Assembly (NCBI RefSeq): GCF_000473995.1
Contig: NC_022571.1
Span: 2,237,416-2,301,415 of the forward strand
Direction of reading: 5' to 3'
Length of the DNA stretch: 64,000 bases
Origin: Clostridium saccharobutylicum DSM 13864
Lineage (GTDB): Bacteria; Bacillota; Clostridia; Clostridiales; Clostridiaceae
A program made the position numbers and the translations under genes. The notes beneath the pieces were generated by a model. It had not been told where the DNA came from and searched no databases. It saw only the letters and a program-made list of their open reading frames with translations. This document shows positions 47,247 through 55,547 of this stretch, in pieces; position 1 is the first letter of the stretch, and the number at the start of each line of letters is the position of its first letter.

Positions 47247-47501
47247 ATTAATAATAAAAAAATAAAATTGGTACAAGCATTATTTTTAGCTATAGGGCTT
47301 ATATTTCCCATAGGTTTTTTGGTGGGTTTTATTACTGATAAAGTTGCGTTTCCAATAATGTTTACATGTATTGGGTGTCAGCAATTATTTAATGGACTAA
47401 TATCAAAAGATAAATACCTAAAAATACTTTCAATTTCGTTTGGCATATTGATGATTATATTTGTAGCATTTAATGTAATTCCTAAATATTATTTTAAATA
47501 A
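47247..47501 (+). CDS. Small membrane protein, probable ATT start
   Basis: About 84 residues with two or three membrane helices (LVQALFLAIGLIFPIGFLVGFI; ILSISFGILMIIFVAFNVI) and a cysteine-containing loop (MFTCIGCQQLF). The only good ribosome-binding site (AGGCGGTG, 47233-47240) lies 6 nt before an ATT at 47247, with an in-frame TAG just ahead. The first conventional start, TTG 47268, has no site. Family not recognised. Confidence 0.5.
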   Translation: MNNKKIKLVQALFLAIGLIFPIGFLVGFITDKVAFPIMFTCIGCQQLFNGLISKDKYLKILSISFGILMIIFVAFNVIPKYYFK

Positions 47502-47507
47502 GTTAGA

Positions 47508-47535
47508 TTGTATGTTTGCACAATGTTTGTATAAT
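47508..47535 (+). promoter_or_regulatory. Sigma-A promoter for the CPBP protease gene
   Basis: TTGTAT at 47508-47513, a 16-nt spacer and TATAAT at 47530-47535, 53 bp before the next start codon. Confidence 0.55.
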
Positions 47536-47588
47536 ATGGAACTAGAGAAGTAAAGGAAAACTAAACAAGGAAAATAGGAGTGAATTAA

Positions 47589-48560
47589 ATGAGCGATAAT
47601 AATGAAGCTAAAGATTTTAAAAAGTTAATGAGGAAGGATTTTAATAAGCTTGGAATTACTCTGATTTTGCAAGAATTACTTTTAAATGGAGTTATGATTG
47701 TATTAGGTATAGGGGTTGCAATAATTCAAATAGTAAAGAATCGGGATATAAGTGATGGACAAATTGATAATATATTTAATCAGCCTAGTTTTATTGGAAC
47801 AATTAGTATTATTGGAGTTTTAATTGCATTTATTCCAATTTTAATTTATAGGGGAGAGAAATTTTTTCAATATGATCTTAAGATAGTAAATAGAAAATTC
47901 ACATTAAAGACTGTAATTATAGGCTTTATTATTTTATTATCAGCAAATAATTTATTAGGATTATTTACGGATGGGTTAGAATTTGGATTAAATACAATTG
48001 GTTTTAGCGCAAAGTCTGCTTTAGATAGTTTGGATGACATGAATCAACCAGTAACATCAATGATTATTTATGCCTGTATAGTAGCACCGATTATTGAAGA
48101 ATGTATTTATAGGGGAGCAGTTCTTAGAAGTCTTGAGAAATATGGAGGATGGTTTGCTATATTAGTTTCAGGAATACTATTTGGACTAATGCATGGTAAT
48201 TTTTATCAAATATTTATGGGTGCAGTAGTTGGTATTATATTAGGCTACTTAGCAACAGAATATTCAATAAAGCTAACCATTCTGTTGCACATGTTAAATA
48301 ATACGTGTGTTCAAATAATTTCTGATATTAGTTCTCATGCGAGTGAAAGTACGGGAAATATTTTTAATATAATTATTCTTACTGTTTCTACAATCGCACT
48401 AGCGATGGCTTTTATTTATTATAAAAATCATATTAAAGAGTGGCTAAAAAATAATAAAATGGAAAAGAGAATGATATTAAGATTTTTTACATCTATTACA
48501 ATAATTTTGGTGGTTGCTTTTGATTTGCTTATGGTAGCAAGTGATATTGGTAAATTTTAA
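47589..48560 (+). CDS. CPBP-family intramembrane metalloprotease (CAAX/Abi type)
   Basis: 323 residues, ATG after ATAGGAG. About eight membrane helices. The catalytic motifs are clear: EECIYRG (EExxxR, motif 1), FGLMHG (FxxxH, motif 2) and HMLNN (HxxxN, motif 3). Members cleave membrane-bound substrates and include bacteriocin-immunity and peptide-processing enzymes; in Clostridium the role is usually unknown. Followed by the lantibiotic-type two-component/ABC operon at 48.7 kb, but with its own promoter in between, so a functional link is only suggestive. Confidence 0.9.
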   Translation: MSDNNEAKDFKKLMRKDFNKLGITLILQELLLNGVMIVLGIGVAIIQIVKNRDISDGQIDNIFNQPSFIGTISIIGVLIAFIPILIYRGEKFFQYDLKIVNRKFTLKTVIIGFIILLSANNLLGLFTDGLEFGLNTIGFSAKSALDSLDDMNQPVTSMIIYACIVAPIIEECIYRGAVLRSLEKYGGWFAILVSGILFGLMHGNFYQIFMGAVVGIILGYLATEYSIKLTILLHMLNNTCVQIISDISSHASESTGNIFNIIILTVSTIALAMAFIYYKNHIKEWLKNNKMEKRMILRFFTSITIILVVAFDLLMVASDIGKF

Positions 48561-48608
48561 TTTAGAAGTGGCACTAGGAACTGAATTAGGGTAAGAAAAA
48601 ATTTGTTT

Positions 48609-48636
48609 TTGCTACTGATACAGAGAATGGTATAAT
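48609..48636 (+). promoter_or_regulatory. Sigma-A promoter for the response regulator
   Basis: TTGCTA at 48609-48614, a 16-nt spacer, TATAAT at 48631-48636. Confidence 0.6.
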
Positions 48637-48695
48637 AAATAAAGGATAATAAGTAAATGTAAGTAAAATGCATGATGATTTGGTTGGTGATGATA

Positions 48696-49379
48696 ATGAG
48701 AGAGAAAATTTTAATTATAGAAGATGATATAGAAATATGTAATTTACTTAAAGAGTTTTTAGAAGAAAACGAGTATGACATAAAAACAGCTAATACTGGA
48801 ATAAATGGCATGAGGGAGTTAAAGAACGCAGCTTATAATTTAGTTATTTTAGATTTAATGCTGCCATTTAAAAGTGGAGATGAAATTTTAAGAGAACTGC
48901 GTAGCTTTTCTAATATTCCTGTAATAATATTATCTGCGAAAGATATGATACATACAAAGGTGGATTTATTGCGTTTAGGTGCAGATGATTATGTGACCAA
49001 GCCCTTTGATTTAAACGAAGTATTAGCAAGAATAGAAAGTAATTTAAGACGTTGTAGTTCAGATACAAATATAGAAAAACTAAATTTAACTTATAAAGAC
49101 ATTACTTTAAATCAAGAAGAAAAGAAAGTAATAGTAAATGGAAATACACTGGTTTTAACTTCAAAAGAATATGGGATTTTATTGCTATTGTTAAGTCATC
49201 CACAAAAAGTATTCTCAAAGGCTAATTTATTTGAAAGTATTTGGAATGAAGAATATTTCAGCGAAGATAATACACTAAATGTACATATAAGCAATATTAG
49301 AAACAAGCTTAAAAGTGCAAATCCAAATGAAGAATATATAGAAACAATTTGGGGAATGGGTTATAAATTGCATGAATAA
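48696..49379 (+). CDS. OmpR-family response regulator, CprR-like
   Basis: Start uncertain: ATG at 48672, 48675, 48690 and 48696 are in frame. 48696 has GGTTGG 8 nt upstream and begins right before the receiver (MREKILIIEDD). 227 residues: phospho-acceptor in LVILDLMLPFKSGDE, Lys in YVTKPFD, winged helix from about residue 130 (LTSKEYGILLLLLSHPQKVFSK ... GMGYKLHE). Its own terminator follows at 49384. The kinase at 52053 and the ABC genes between make it likely the regulator of that operon, as in lantibiotic-resistance Cpr/Lan systems. Confidence 0.92.
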   Translation: MREKILIIEDDIEICNLLKEFLEENEYDIKTANTGINGMRELKNAAYNLVILDLMLPFKSGDEILRELRSFSNIPVIILSAKDMIHTKVDLLRLGADDYVTKPFDLNEVLARIESNLRRCSSDTNIEKLNLTYKDITLNQEEKKVIVNGNTLVLTSKEYGILLLLLSHPQKVFSKANLFESIWNEEYFSEDNTLNVHISNIRNKLKSANPNEEYIETIWGMGYKLHE

Positions 49380-49383
49380 ATTG

Positions 49384-49412
49384 AAAAAAGCAGGTTAAAG
49401 CCTGCTTTTTTT
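49384..49412 (+). terminator. Rho-independent terminator
   Basis: AAAAAAGCAGG, loop TTAAAG, CCTGCTTTTTTT: a near-perfect intrinsic terminator. Confidence 0.92.
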
Positions 49413-49440
49413 AATTTATTCATGCATGAAAAGAATTCTA

Positions 49441-49526
49441 TATACACATGCATAAGTGTTTTGCTGCAAAAAATATTGATTTGATTGGTTAAGCATAGAA
49501 AGAAAGATGTATACACATACATAAGT
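49441..49526 (+). repeat. Pair of 17-bp direct repeats
   Basis: TATACACATGCATAAGT at 49441-49457 and TATACACATACATAAGT at 49510-49526, 69 bp apart with one mismatch, upstream of the ABC operon. Their role is not known. Confidence 0.55.
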
Positions 49527-49550
49527 CCTGAATGAAGTTGTATATCCATA

Positions 49551-49592
49551 TGATTTAAGGTTTTCTTTAGAATTGATTTAAGGTTTTCTTTA
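49551..49592 (+). promoter_or_regulatory. Two 19-bp direct repeats before the ABC operon
   Basis: TGATTTAAGGTTTTCTTTA occurs at 49551-49569 and again at 49574-49592, period 23 bp, ending 48 bp before the ATPase start. Tandem direct repeats about two helical turns apart are the usual binding-site layout for OmpR-family regulators. I infer this is the operator of the regulator encoded at 48696. Confidence 0.6.
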
Positions 49593-49640
49593 AGTATGAT
49601 TTTTAAAATGAAAATATAGAAAAGCAGAGGAGATGTAATT

Positions 49641-50570
49641 ATGACTTACGTTTTAGAAACTAAAAATTTAACAAAGAAATATAAAAATACACACGCCTTA
49701 GAATGTATAAATATAAAACTAGAAAAAGGTAATATATATGGTTTTGTTGGGCAAAATGGTGCAGGAAAAACAACATTAATAAGACTTATTACTGGCTTAT
49801 CTTTTCCTACTTCTGGTGAACTTTATTTGTTTGGACAAACTGGAGAAAAGAATTTGCAAGATCAGAGAAAGCGATTAGGCTGCATGGTTGAAACCCCTGC
49901 ATTATATCCTAATATGACAGCTTATCAGAATTTAGAAATTCAACGTATTCAAAGAGGTATTCCTGATAAAAGAGTTATTGAAGATACTTTAGAGTTAGTA
50001 GGATTAATGGATACAGGAAAAAAGAAAGCAAAAGATTTCTCATTAGGAATGAAACAGCGTTTAGGAATTGCACTTGCATTAATTAATGACCCAGAGTTTT
50101 TAATTTTAGATGAACCTGTAAATGGACTTGACCCTATTGGAATTGTTGAAGTAAGAAAGCTGATTAAAAGATTAAACAAAGAAAAGGGAATGACAATTTT
50201 AATATCAAGTCATATTTTGGATGAGCTTTATCATACTGCTGATCATTATATTATTATTTCTCATGGAAGTATATTAGAAACTTTAACCCAGGAAGAACTT
50301 AATGAAAAATGCAAAAAGCATATTGCAATTAACGTAGATGATGTATCTATTGCAGATACTATATTAGAAAAAGAGCTTCATACAAATAACTATAAAATAA
50401 TGCCAGATAAAACAATTCGCTTATATGATTATCTAGATGATATTAAATCTGTTTCAGTAGCATTATCAAGAAATAATTTAATAATAACTGGAATCTCTTT
50501 GTCAGGAGATAGCCTTGAAGATTACTTTATCCGAAGAATTGGAGGGGATAAATGTGATCAATCTGTTTAG
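49641..50570 (+). CDS. Lantibiotic-type ABC transporter ATPase
   Basis: 309 residues, ATG after AGAGGAG. Walker A GQNGAGKTT (~38-46), signature LGMKQRLGIALAL, Walker B FLILDEPVNGLDP, then a C-terminal ~90 residues of the BcrA/NisF-like type. With the two permeases that follow, it should expel bacitracin- or lantibiotic-like peptides from the membrane. It overlaps the next gene by 17 nt. Confidence 0.93.
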   Translation: MTYVLETKNLTKKYKNTHALECINIKLEKGNIYGFVGQNGAGKTTLIRLITGLSFPTSGELYLFGQTGEKNLQDQRKRLGCMVETPALYPNMTAYQNLEIQRIQRGIPDKRVIEDTLELVGLMDTGKKKAKDFSLGMKQRLGIALALINDPEFLILDEPVNGLDPIGIVEVRKLIKRLNKEKGMTILISSHILDELYHTADHYIIISHGSILETLTQEELNEKCKKHIAINVDDVSIADTILEKELHTNNYKIMPDKTIRLYDYLDDIKSVSVALSRNNLIITGISLSGDSLEDYFIRRIGGDKCDQSV

Positions 50571-51279
50571 AACCGAGGTTTACAAATTATTTTTGAGTAA
50601 AAGTTTTTGGATTGTGTTTATCATGAGTACACTTTTTGGAATTACCATGACTCCAGATAGTCATACATTCATAACTGGATATGAAAATATAGGGGTAAGC
50701 TTTTATTATGCATGTTTATTAATGGTGTTTCCAATACTACTTGGAGCAATTTCTTTTGGAAATGATTTTTTAGATAGAACTATAAATAATACAGTATGTG
50801 CAGGTCATAGCAGATTTCAAATATTTGTTTGCAAGGTGTCAGCATATTTCATTGGAGTTAATTTAGTTATTTTATTTAGCCCAATTGTAAATGTAATTCT
50901 TAATATTATTTTACACAGATATACTACAGTATATTTTATAAATGAGGGAAATATTTTAGCTAAAACAATAATAACAACATCTTTATTAGGAATGGCTATG
51001 TCAAGTATAAGTATATTTGCTGCTTTTATATTTAGAGATATTGGTAAAACAGTTGGAATTTCGGTTGTTATATACTTTATAAATATTTCTCTTTTAAATT
51101 CTACAAATGATATAAGAACAACTATATTTAGATTTTTGCCATTAGCACAAGCACGCCTTATTTTATATAGGCCTTTAATACGCAATCAATTTAAAGAAGC
51201 AGGACTAATTGGAATTATTACAATATTATTTTTCTTAAGCATATCATATTTTTGCTTTAAAAAAACAGAGTTACGATAA
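50554..51279 (+). CDS. ABC-2-type permease of the lantibiotic operon, subunit 1
   Basis: Start GTG 50554, GGAGGGG 7 nt upstream; the frame is open to a TTG at 50515 inside the ATPase gene but that has no site. 241 residues with six membrane helices, opening with INLFRTEVYKLFLSKSFWIVF, typical of NisG/CprB-like permeases. Overlaps the ATPase by 17 nt, so expression is coupled. Confidence 0.9.
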   Translation: MINLFRTEVYKLFLSKSFWIVFIMSTLFGITMTPDSHTFITGYENIGVSFYYACLLMVFPILLGAISFGNDFLDRTINNTVCAGHSRFQIFVCKVSAYFIGVNLVILFSPIVNVILNIILHRYTTVYFINEGNILAKTIITTSLLGMAMSSISIFAAFIFRDIGKTVGISVVIYFINISLLNSTNDIRTTIFRFLPLAQARLILYRPLIRNQFKEAGLIGIITILFFLSISYFCFKKTELR

Positions 51280-51294
51280 AAGGGAGTGTAATAA

Positions 51295-52029
51295 ATGAAA
51301 AAGTTATTAAAAATGGAGATGTATGAGATTAGCCATAATTATATTTATTTGCTTATGATAGGAATTGCGATTGTTTATGGAGCATATTCAGGTTATGGAG
51401 ATTTAGAAATGAATTGTTATAATTTACCTATAGGAGGGTATGAAGCGTTACTAGCAATGTTATATGATGCTCCAGGAACTTGTATATTAATTTCAGCTTT
51501 TCCAGCATTACTAATAGGAAAAAGTTTTTCAAATAGGACCTTAATATCTAAAATTTCATATGGAAATAGTAGAGGCATTGTATTTTTTAGCAAAGCTATT
51601 TCAATACTTATTATTACAACTGCAGTAATGCTTATTTATTCTTTTTCTGGTGCATTTGCTGTTACAATAAAGTATGGGTGGAATGCACCCGCTGAAGTGA
51701 ATATAATTATATTAATGAAAATTTTAATTTGTACAACATTATTATATCTAGCTATTTTTTCTATAATAATATTCTTTGGAGTAATATTTAGGGATAACTT
51801 AAAAACTGTTATAGTATCAGTTATTACAATTCTTATGAATGCAATATATTTATTTGTTGCTAGAACTATGAATTTACCATTATATATGCATCCAATGAAT
51901 TTACTTAGAGTTATTTTAACCCATAATTCAATATTTCAATTTATATCATTTTCTTTAGAAGCTATAATTTTATTAGGTATTATACTAACTTTAAGCTATA
52001 ATATATTTCGTAATTGTGAATTAAAATAA
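51295..52029 (+). CDS. ABC-2-type permease of the lantibiotic operon, subunit 2
   Basis: 244 residues, ATG after GGGAG. Six membrane helices with a 30-residue extracellular loop after the first (YGDLEMNCYNLPIGGYEALL). The two non-identical permeases plus one ATPase reproduce the three-gene layout of lantibiotic-immunity transporters (LanFEG/CprABC type). Followed 23 nt later by the kinase. Confidence 0.9.
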   Translation: MKKLLKMEMYEISHNYIYLLMIGIAIVYGAYSGYGDLEMNCYNLPIGGYEALLAMLYDAPGTCILISAFPALLIGKSFSNRTLISKISYGNSRGIVFFSKAISILIITTAVMLIYSFSGAFAVTIKYGWNAPAEVNIIILMKILICTTLLYLAIFSIIIFFGVIFRDNLKTVIVSVITILMNAIYLFVARTMNLPLYMHPMNLLRVILTHNSIFQFISFSLEAIILLGIILTLSYNIFRNCELK

Positions 52030-52052
52030 AATTTTTTATAAGGATGAACATA

Positions 52053-52934
52053 ATGCTTGTTATATTAATATTAAGTCTTTTAATTATTTTACTAATTTTA
52101 TATGTGTATTATTTAAAAACTCAAATAAAAAGTATTGGGAAACAATTAGAAAATATTTCAGAAGGAAAAACAGAAAAGAAGATAGATATATCACTGCTTG
52201 ATAAAGATATTGAATATCTTGCAGGAAGCATTAATAGAAATATAAATTTTCAAAACCAGCTAAGAATAGAGGTTTTGAGAAATGAGCAAAAACTTAAGGA
52301 TTCTATTGCAAGTATATCACATGATTTAAGAACGCCTCTTACTTCTATAATGGGTTATCTACAGTTGCTTGAAAAAAGTGAATTATCAGAAAATCAAAGA
52401 GAAAAAATAAATATTATAAAAAAGAAATCTGAAATTTTGCATAATCTCATTACTAGTTTTTTTGAAATAACAATTATTGAAAATGATAGAATGCACATAA
52501 AGTTAGAAAAAATTAATATGAATAATTTTCTTTCAGATGCATTGCTCCAAAATATAATTTCATTTAAAGAAGCCGGGATTGAGCCGATTTTTGATTTACC
52601 TAATACTACAATTTTTGCTCAGGCAGATAAAATGATTTTGCAGCGTATTATACAAAACTTAATATCCAATATGCTTAAATATACTTCGAGCTATGCAAAG
52701 ATATCACTTACTCAAAAAGATCATGTTGAACTTAGCTTTGCAAACAAGATTCAAGATTCTAGAAAAATAGATGTAAACTTATTATTTGAAAAGTTTTATA
52801 CAGCTGATAGATCAAGAAGTTCAGGCAGCACAGGTTTAGGTCTTTATATTGTAAAATTATTGGCAGAGAAGATAAATGCTAAAGTTGTAGCAGAAATTGA
52901 AGAAAATATTTTAATATTAAAAATTGTATTTTAA
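52053..52934 (+). CDS. Sensor histidine kinase of the lantibiotic operon
   Basis: Start ATG 52053 has AAGGATG 7 nt upstream; ATG 52044 overlaps that site. 293 residues: one membrane helix (LVILILSLLIILLILYVYY), a HAMP-like linker, then H box SISHDLRTPLTSIMGYLQLL, N box LQRIIQNLISNMLKYT and G box STGLGLYIVKLL. The G1 (DxGxG) block is poor (SFANKIQDSRKIDV), as in several CprK/LanK-type kinases. Very small sensor, so the signal is probably taken from within the membrane or from the transporter. Confidence 0.9.
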   Translation: MLVILILSLLIILLILYVYYLKTQIKSIGKQLENISEGKTEKKIDISLLDKDIEYLAGSINRNINFQNQLRIEVLRNEQKLKDSIASISHDLRTPLTSIMGYLQLLEKSELSENQREKINIIKKKSEILHNLITSFFEITIIENDRMHIKLEKINMNNFLSDALLQNIISFKEAGIEPIFDLPNTTIFAQADKMILQRIIQNLISNMLKYTSSYAKISLTQKDHVELSFANKIQDSRKIDVNLLFEKFYTADRSRSSGSTGLGLYIVKLLAEKINAKVVAEIEENILILKIVF

Positions 52935-53041
52935 CGAAATAGGATTATGTAATTTTTATAAATTAGGAGGAATAGTTCATATAGAAAAATGCGTAAAAAC
53001 ATTGATGATGAGTATTTCTGCGATATTGATATAAGATAAGT

Positions 53042-53074
53042 ATTAACTCACAAAAAATATTTTTGTGAGTTAAT
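53042..53074. terminator. Strong symmetrical hairpin terminator
   Basis: ATTAACTCACAAAAA and TTTTTGTGAGTTAAT are perfect complements with a loop of only three bases; it ends the lantibiotic operon. A short unlisted reading frame (16 codons, ATG 52989) just before is probably not a gene. Confidence 0.75.
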
Positions 53075-53131
53075 TAATATTTCTATGGATAATCTAAAAT
53101 ATATCTTATCTTTACTTTTGAAAAAACATAA

Positions 53132-53190
53132 TTGACAATTAGTCTAATTAGACTATAATATTTAAGTGTTACTAGTCTAATTAGACTAGT
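53132..53190 (+). promoter_or_regulatory. Promoter with two palindromic operators
   Basis: TTGACA at 53132-53137 and TATAAT at 53154-53159 with a 16-nt spacer form a near-consensus sigma-A promoter. A 16-bp palindrome, TAGTCTAATTAGACTA (53140-53155), fills the spacer and the start of the -10. A 20-bp perfect palindrome, ACTAGTCTAATTAGACTAGT, is at 53171-53190 over the transcribed start. Both share TAGTCTAATTAGACTA. A dimeric repressor should bind; the PadR protein at 54464 is the nearest candidate. Confidence 0.8.
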
Positions 53191-53282
53191 AATAAATGCA
53201 GTGGTTTTTGATATCTGAAAATCTACTGAAGCAATGAATTAATAATAACGTATTATTAAAGAGTTGGTCAGAAGATGAATAG

Positions 53283-53444
53283 AAGGCATATTCAAATAAA
53301 TAATAAGTCTATTTGTCAGCCTATTTTCCATCATGCTGCGTCGGCAAATTGACCTAATAGGCCCGCTATGATGGCAATTCACCTCCTTGCCTGATAAAAA
53401 ATATCCATGGCAATTTTGGACTTGTTATTTACTTTAATATGCCT
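53283..53444. repeat. Inverted-repeat element (MITE-like), copy B
   Basis: The left end (AAGGCATATTCAAATAAATA, then ATAAGTC) and the right end (GGACTTGTTATTTACTTTAA, then TATGCCT) are complementary over about 26 bp with four mismatches; this is the best-preserved copy. It lies between the operator-controlled promoter and the esterase gene. Confidence 0.8.
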
Positions 53445-53551
53445 AAATGTATTGTTTGTAATGGGTAAAATATTAAATAAGTAACTACTTAATATTTATT
53501 GAGAATTGAAAACATTTCTTCATAAATATTAAAAAAGAAAGGATGAAAAAA

Positions 53552-54400
53552 ATGATTAAGTCGTTTTTAATGTTAGGACAATCGAATATGGCTGGACGAG
53601 GGTTTATTCATGAAGTACCTCCGATTTATAATGAAAGAATACAAATGTTGCGTAATGGTAGATGGCAAATGATGACTGAGCCTATCAATTATGACCGTCC
53701 TGTTTCAGGAATAAGTCTGGCCGGTTCATTTGCAGATGCATGGTGTAGTCAAAATCAAGAAGATACTATTGGCTTAATTCCTTGTGCTGAAGGTGGAAGC
53801 TCACTGGATGAATGGGCTGTAGACGAAGTACTCTTTAGACATGCAATAACTGAAGCTAAATTTGCTATGCAAAGCAGTGAGTTAACAGGAATTCTATGGC
53901 ATCAAGGAGAAAATGATAGTATCAATGGTAATTATAAAGTTTATTATAAAAAATTACTTTTAATTATTGAATCTCTTAGAAAGGAGTTGAATGCTCCAGA
54001 TATTCCTCTCATTATTGGCGGTTTAGGAGATTTTTTAGGCAAAGAAGGATTTGGAAAAAGCTGTACTGAATATAACTTTATTAATCAAGAGTTGCAAAAA
54101 TTTGCTTTTGAACAAGATAATTGTTACTTTGTCACCGCCTCAGGTTTAACTTCTAACCCTGATGGTATTCATATTGATGCAATTTCTCAAAGAAAATTTG
54201 GTTTACGATATTTTGAAGCCTTTTCTAATAAGCAACATGTTTTGAAACCATTAATTGATGAAAATGAGTTAATAAATATTAATAATGCTAGAACACATAC
54301 TAAAGCAGAAAAGATATATATGAAAAGCATGGACTTTGCATTAGGAAAAATATCATATGATAAATTTGTATCTCAAGTTATGCAAATTAACAATGATTAA
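53552..54400 (+). CDS. SGNH-fold acetylesterase (SASA/DUF303 family)
   Basis: Start ATG 53552 (AAAGGA 8 nt before); ATG 53543 overlaps that site. 282 residues, no signal peptide. GQSNMAGRG holds the catalytic Ser, LWHQGENDS is the GxND-like oxyanion block, and DGIHIDAISQRKFG contains the Asp-x-x-His pair. The family removes O-acetyl groups from sialic acid, xylan or other sugars; intracellular location suggests action on imported oligosaccharides. It stands behind the palindromic-operator promoter at 53132, with an inverted-repeat element between, and before a PadR gene. Confidence 0.88.
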   Translation: MIKSFLMLGQSNMAGRGFIHEVPPIYNERIQMLRNGRWQMMTEPINYDRPVSGISLAGSFADAWCSQNQEDTIGLIPCAEGGSSLDEWAVDEVLFRHAITEAKFAMQSSELTGILWHQGENDSINGNYKVYYKKLLLIIESLRKELNAPDIPLIIGGLGDFLGKEGFGKSCTEYNFINQELQKFAFEQDNCYFVTASGLTSNPDGIHIDAISQRKFGLRYFEAFSNKQHVLKPLIDENELININNARTHTKAEKIYMKSMDFALGKISYDKFVSQVMQINND

Positions 54401-54463
54401 ATCTTATAATTATGAAATAACTATCAATATAATTTTGATGAAGAACGTAAAGGAGATGTTTTT

Positions 54464-54985
54464 TTGATACCATTATTAATTCTAGGTTTATTAAAAGAAA
54501 ACCCAGGTTCTTATGGATATGAATTATTAGCCTTAATGGAAGAGAGACACTATAAATATATAGTAAATTTCACTAAGGGGTCATTCTATTATAATCTTCA
54601 ACAATTAGAAGAAAAACAATATATTAAAAAAGTTGACCAATTAGATAATACTAGAGAGACGCGTAATTATATCATCACTGAACTAGGAGATAAAGAATTT
54701 GAAAATTTAATGTACAAGTATGGCTCTAAGACAGATTATATAAATTTATCTTTTTATGCAGCATTGCTATTTGGTAATGAATATAAAAGCGAGGAGCTAA
54801 CAAAACTAATAGAAATACAAATCGAACAAACTAAAAAGAAAATTTCTTTATTGCAACAATCTATTGAGAGTTATGAAACTCCTCTTACTTATTTTGGAAA
54901 AATGTTGGAAAATTCACTTTCTCATCATTTAGTAAATGTTAAATGGTTTGAGGGACTGCTAAAAGATATAAAAAATAAAAATTAA
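54464..54985 (+). CDS. PadR-family transcriptional regulator
   Basis: 173 residues; TTG start with AAGGAG 8 nt upstream. N-terminal winged helix (IPLLILGLLKENPGSYGYELLALMEERHYKY, then SFYYNLQQLEEKQYIKKV) of the PadR type, and a C-terminal helical dimerisation region. It follows the esterase gene by 63 nt with no terminator seen, so it is probably in the same transcript and may control the promoter at 53132. Confidence 0.88.
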   Translation: MIPLLILGLLKENPGSYGYELLALMEERHYKYIVNFTKGSFYYNLQQLEEKQYIKKVDQLDNTRETRNYIITELGDKEFENLMYKYGSKTDYINLSFYAALLFGNEYKSEELTKLIEIQIEQTKKKISLLQQSIESYETPLTYFGKMLENSLSHHLVNVKWFEGLLKDIKNKN

Positions 54986-55547
54986 TGAATGTGTAATCGC
55001 ATTATATTTTAATAAATCTTTAAATCAGAAAAGTCGATTTATTTGTTGTATTGTGAATATGTTCTATCAGTTGGATTAAAAGCACTATATGAATTGAGTC
55101 GATTATGTAAAGAAGAACTTAAAGGCAATTAAATTTTAGAAATAGAGGATACGCTTATTTTGTGAGCATATCCTCTATTTTTATTGTACAAGAAAATTAT
55201 AGAATATATAAGCTTAAAATGCTGAATAAATCTAGCTTTAGAAGTATTTATGTATTGAATTGAAATTATATATATTAGAAAAATCCCTCTAAGGGAGTGT
55301 AGTTCAGTAATTTTTTATTGTTTAAATAAAATATTAACCAAATAAATCATTATAATTGGATAGAAACTCAGTATCTACAGATGAGTAAGTGCAATGAGTT
55401 AAGAAATACATTGGGTTCATTGTTTTTTGCATAAATAAATAGAAGAATTAAGGCATTAGGATAATGAGGGATGAACAACATCATACAAGAACTATTTAAA
55501 TTTTTATGATATTCTAAAAAAAGATATAAAGAAAGGTGGAAAAATAA
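54986..55547. other. Intergenic region with terminator and gene scraps
   Basis: The frame at 55062-55131 reads VGLKALYELSRLCKEELKGN before a stop, with no start of its own. A motif around 55030 (GTCGATTTATTTGTTGTATT) recurs at about 58118. The terminator at 55141 is listed separately. 55184-55500 is AT-rich leader; a small CAATGA/TCATTG hairpin is near 55392. Confidence 0.35.
55141..55183 (+). terminator. Terminator, first of two near-identical copies
   Basis: AATAGAGGATA and TATCCTCTATT pair around a loop containing TTATTTTGTG, followed by TTT. The same ~42-bp sequence is at 63256-63297. Confidence 0.8.

Noticed and set aside
52989..53039. 16-codon frame after the lantibiotic kinase
   Set aside because: The AGGAGG site is too far from its ATG, and it ends at a terminator; no evidence of a leader peptide.
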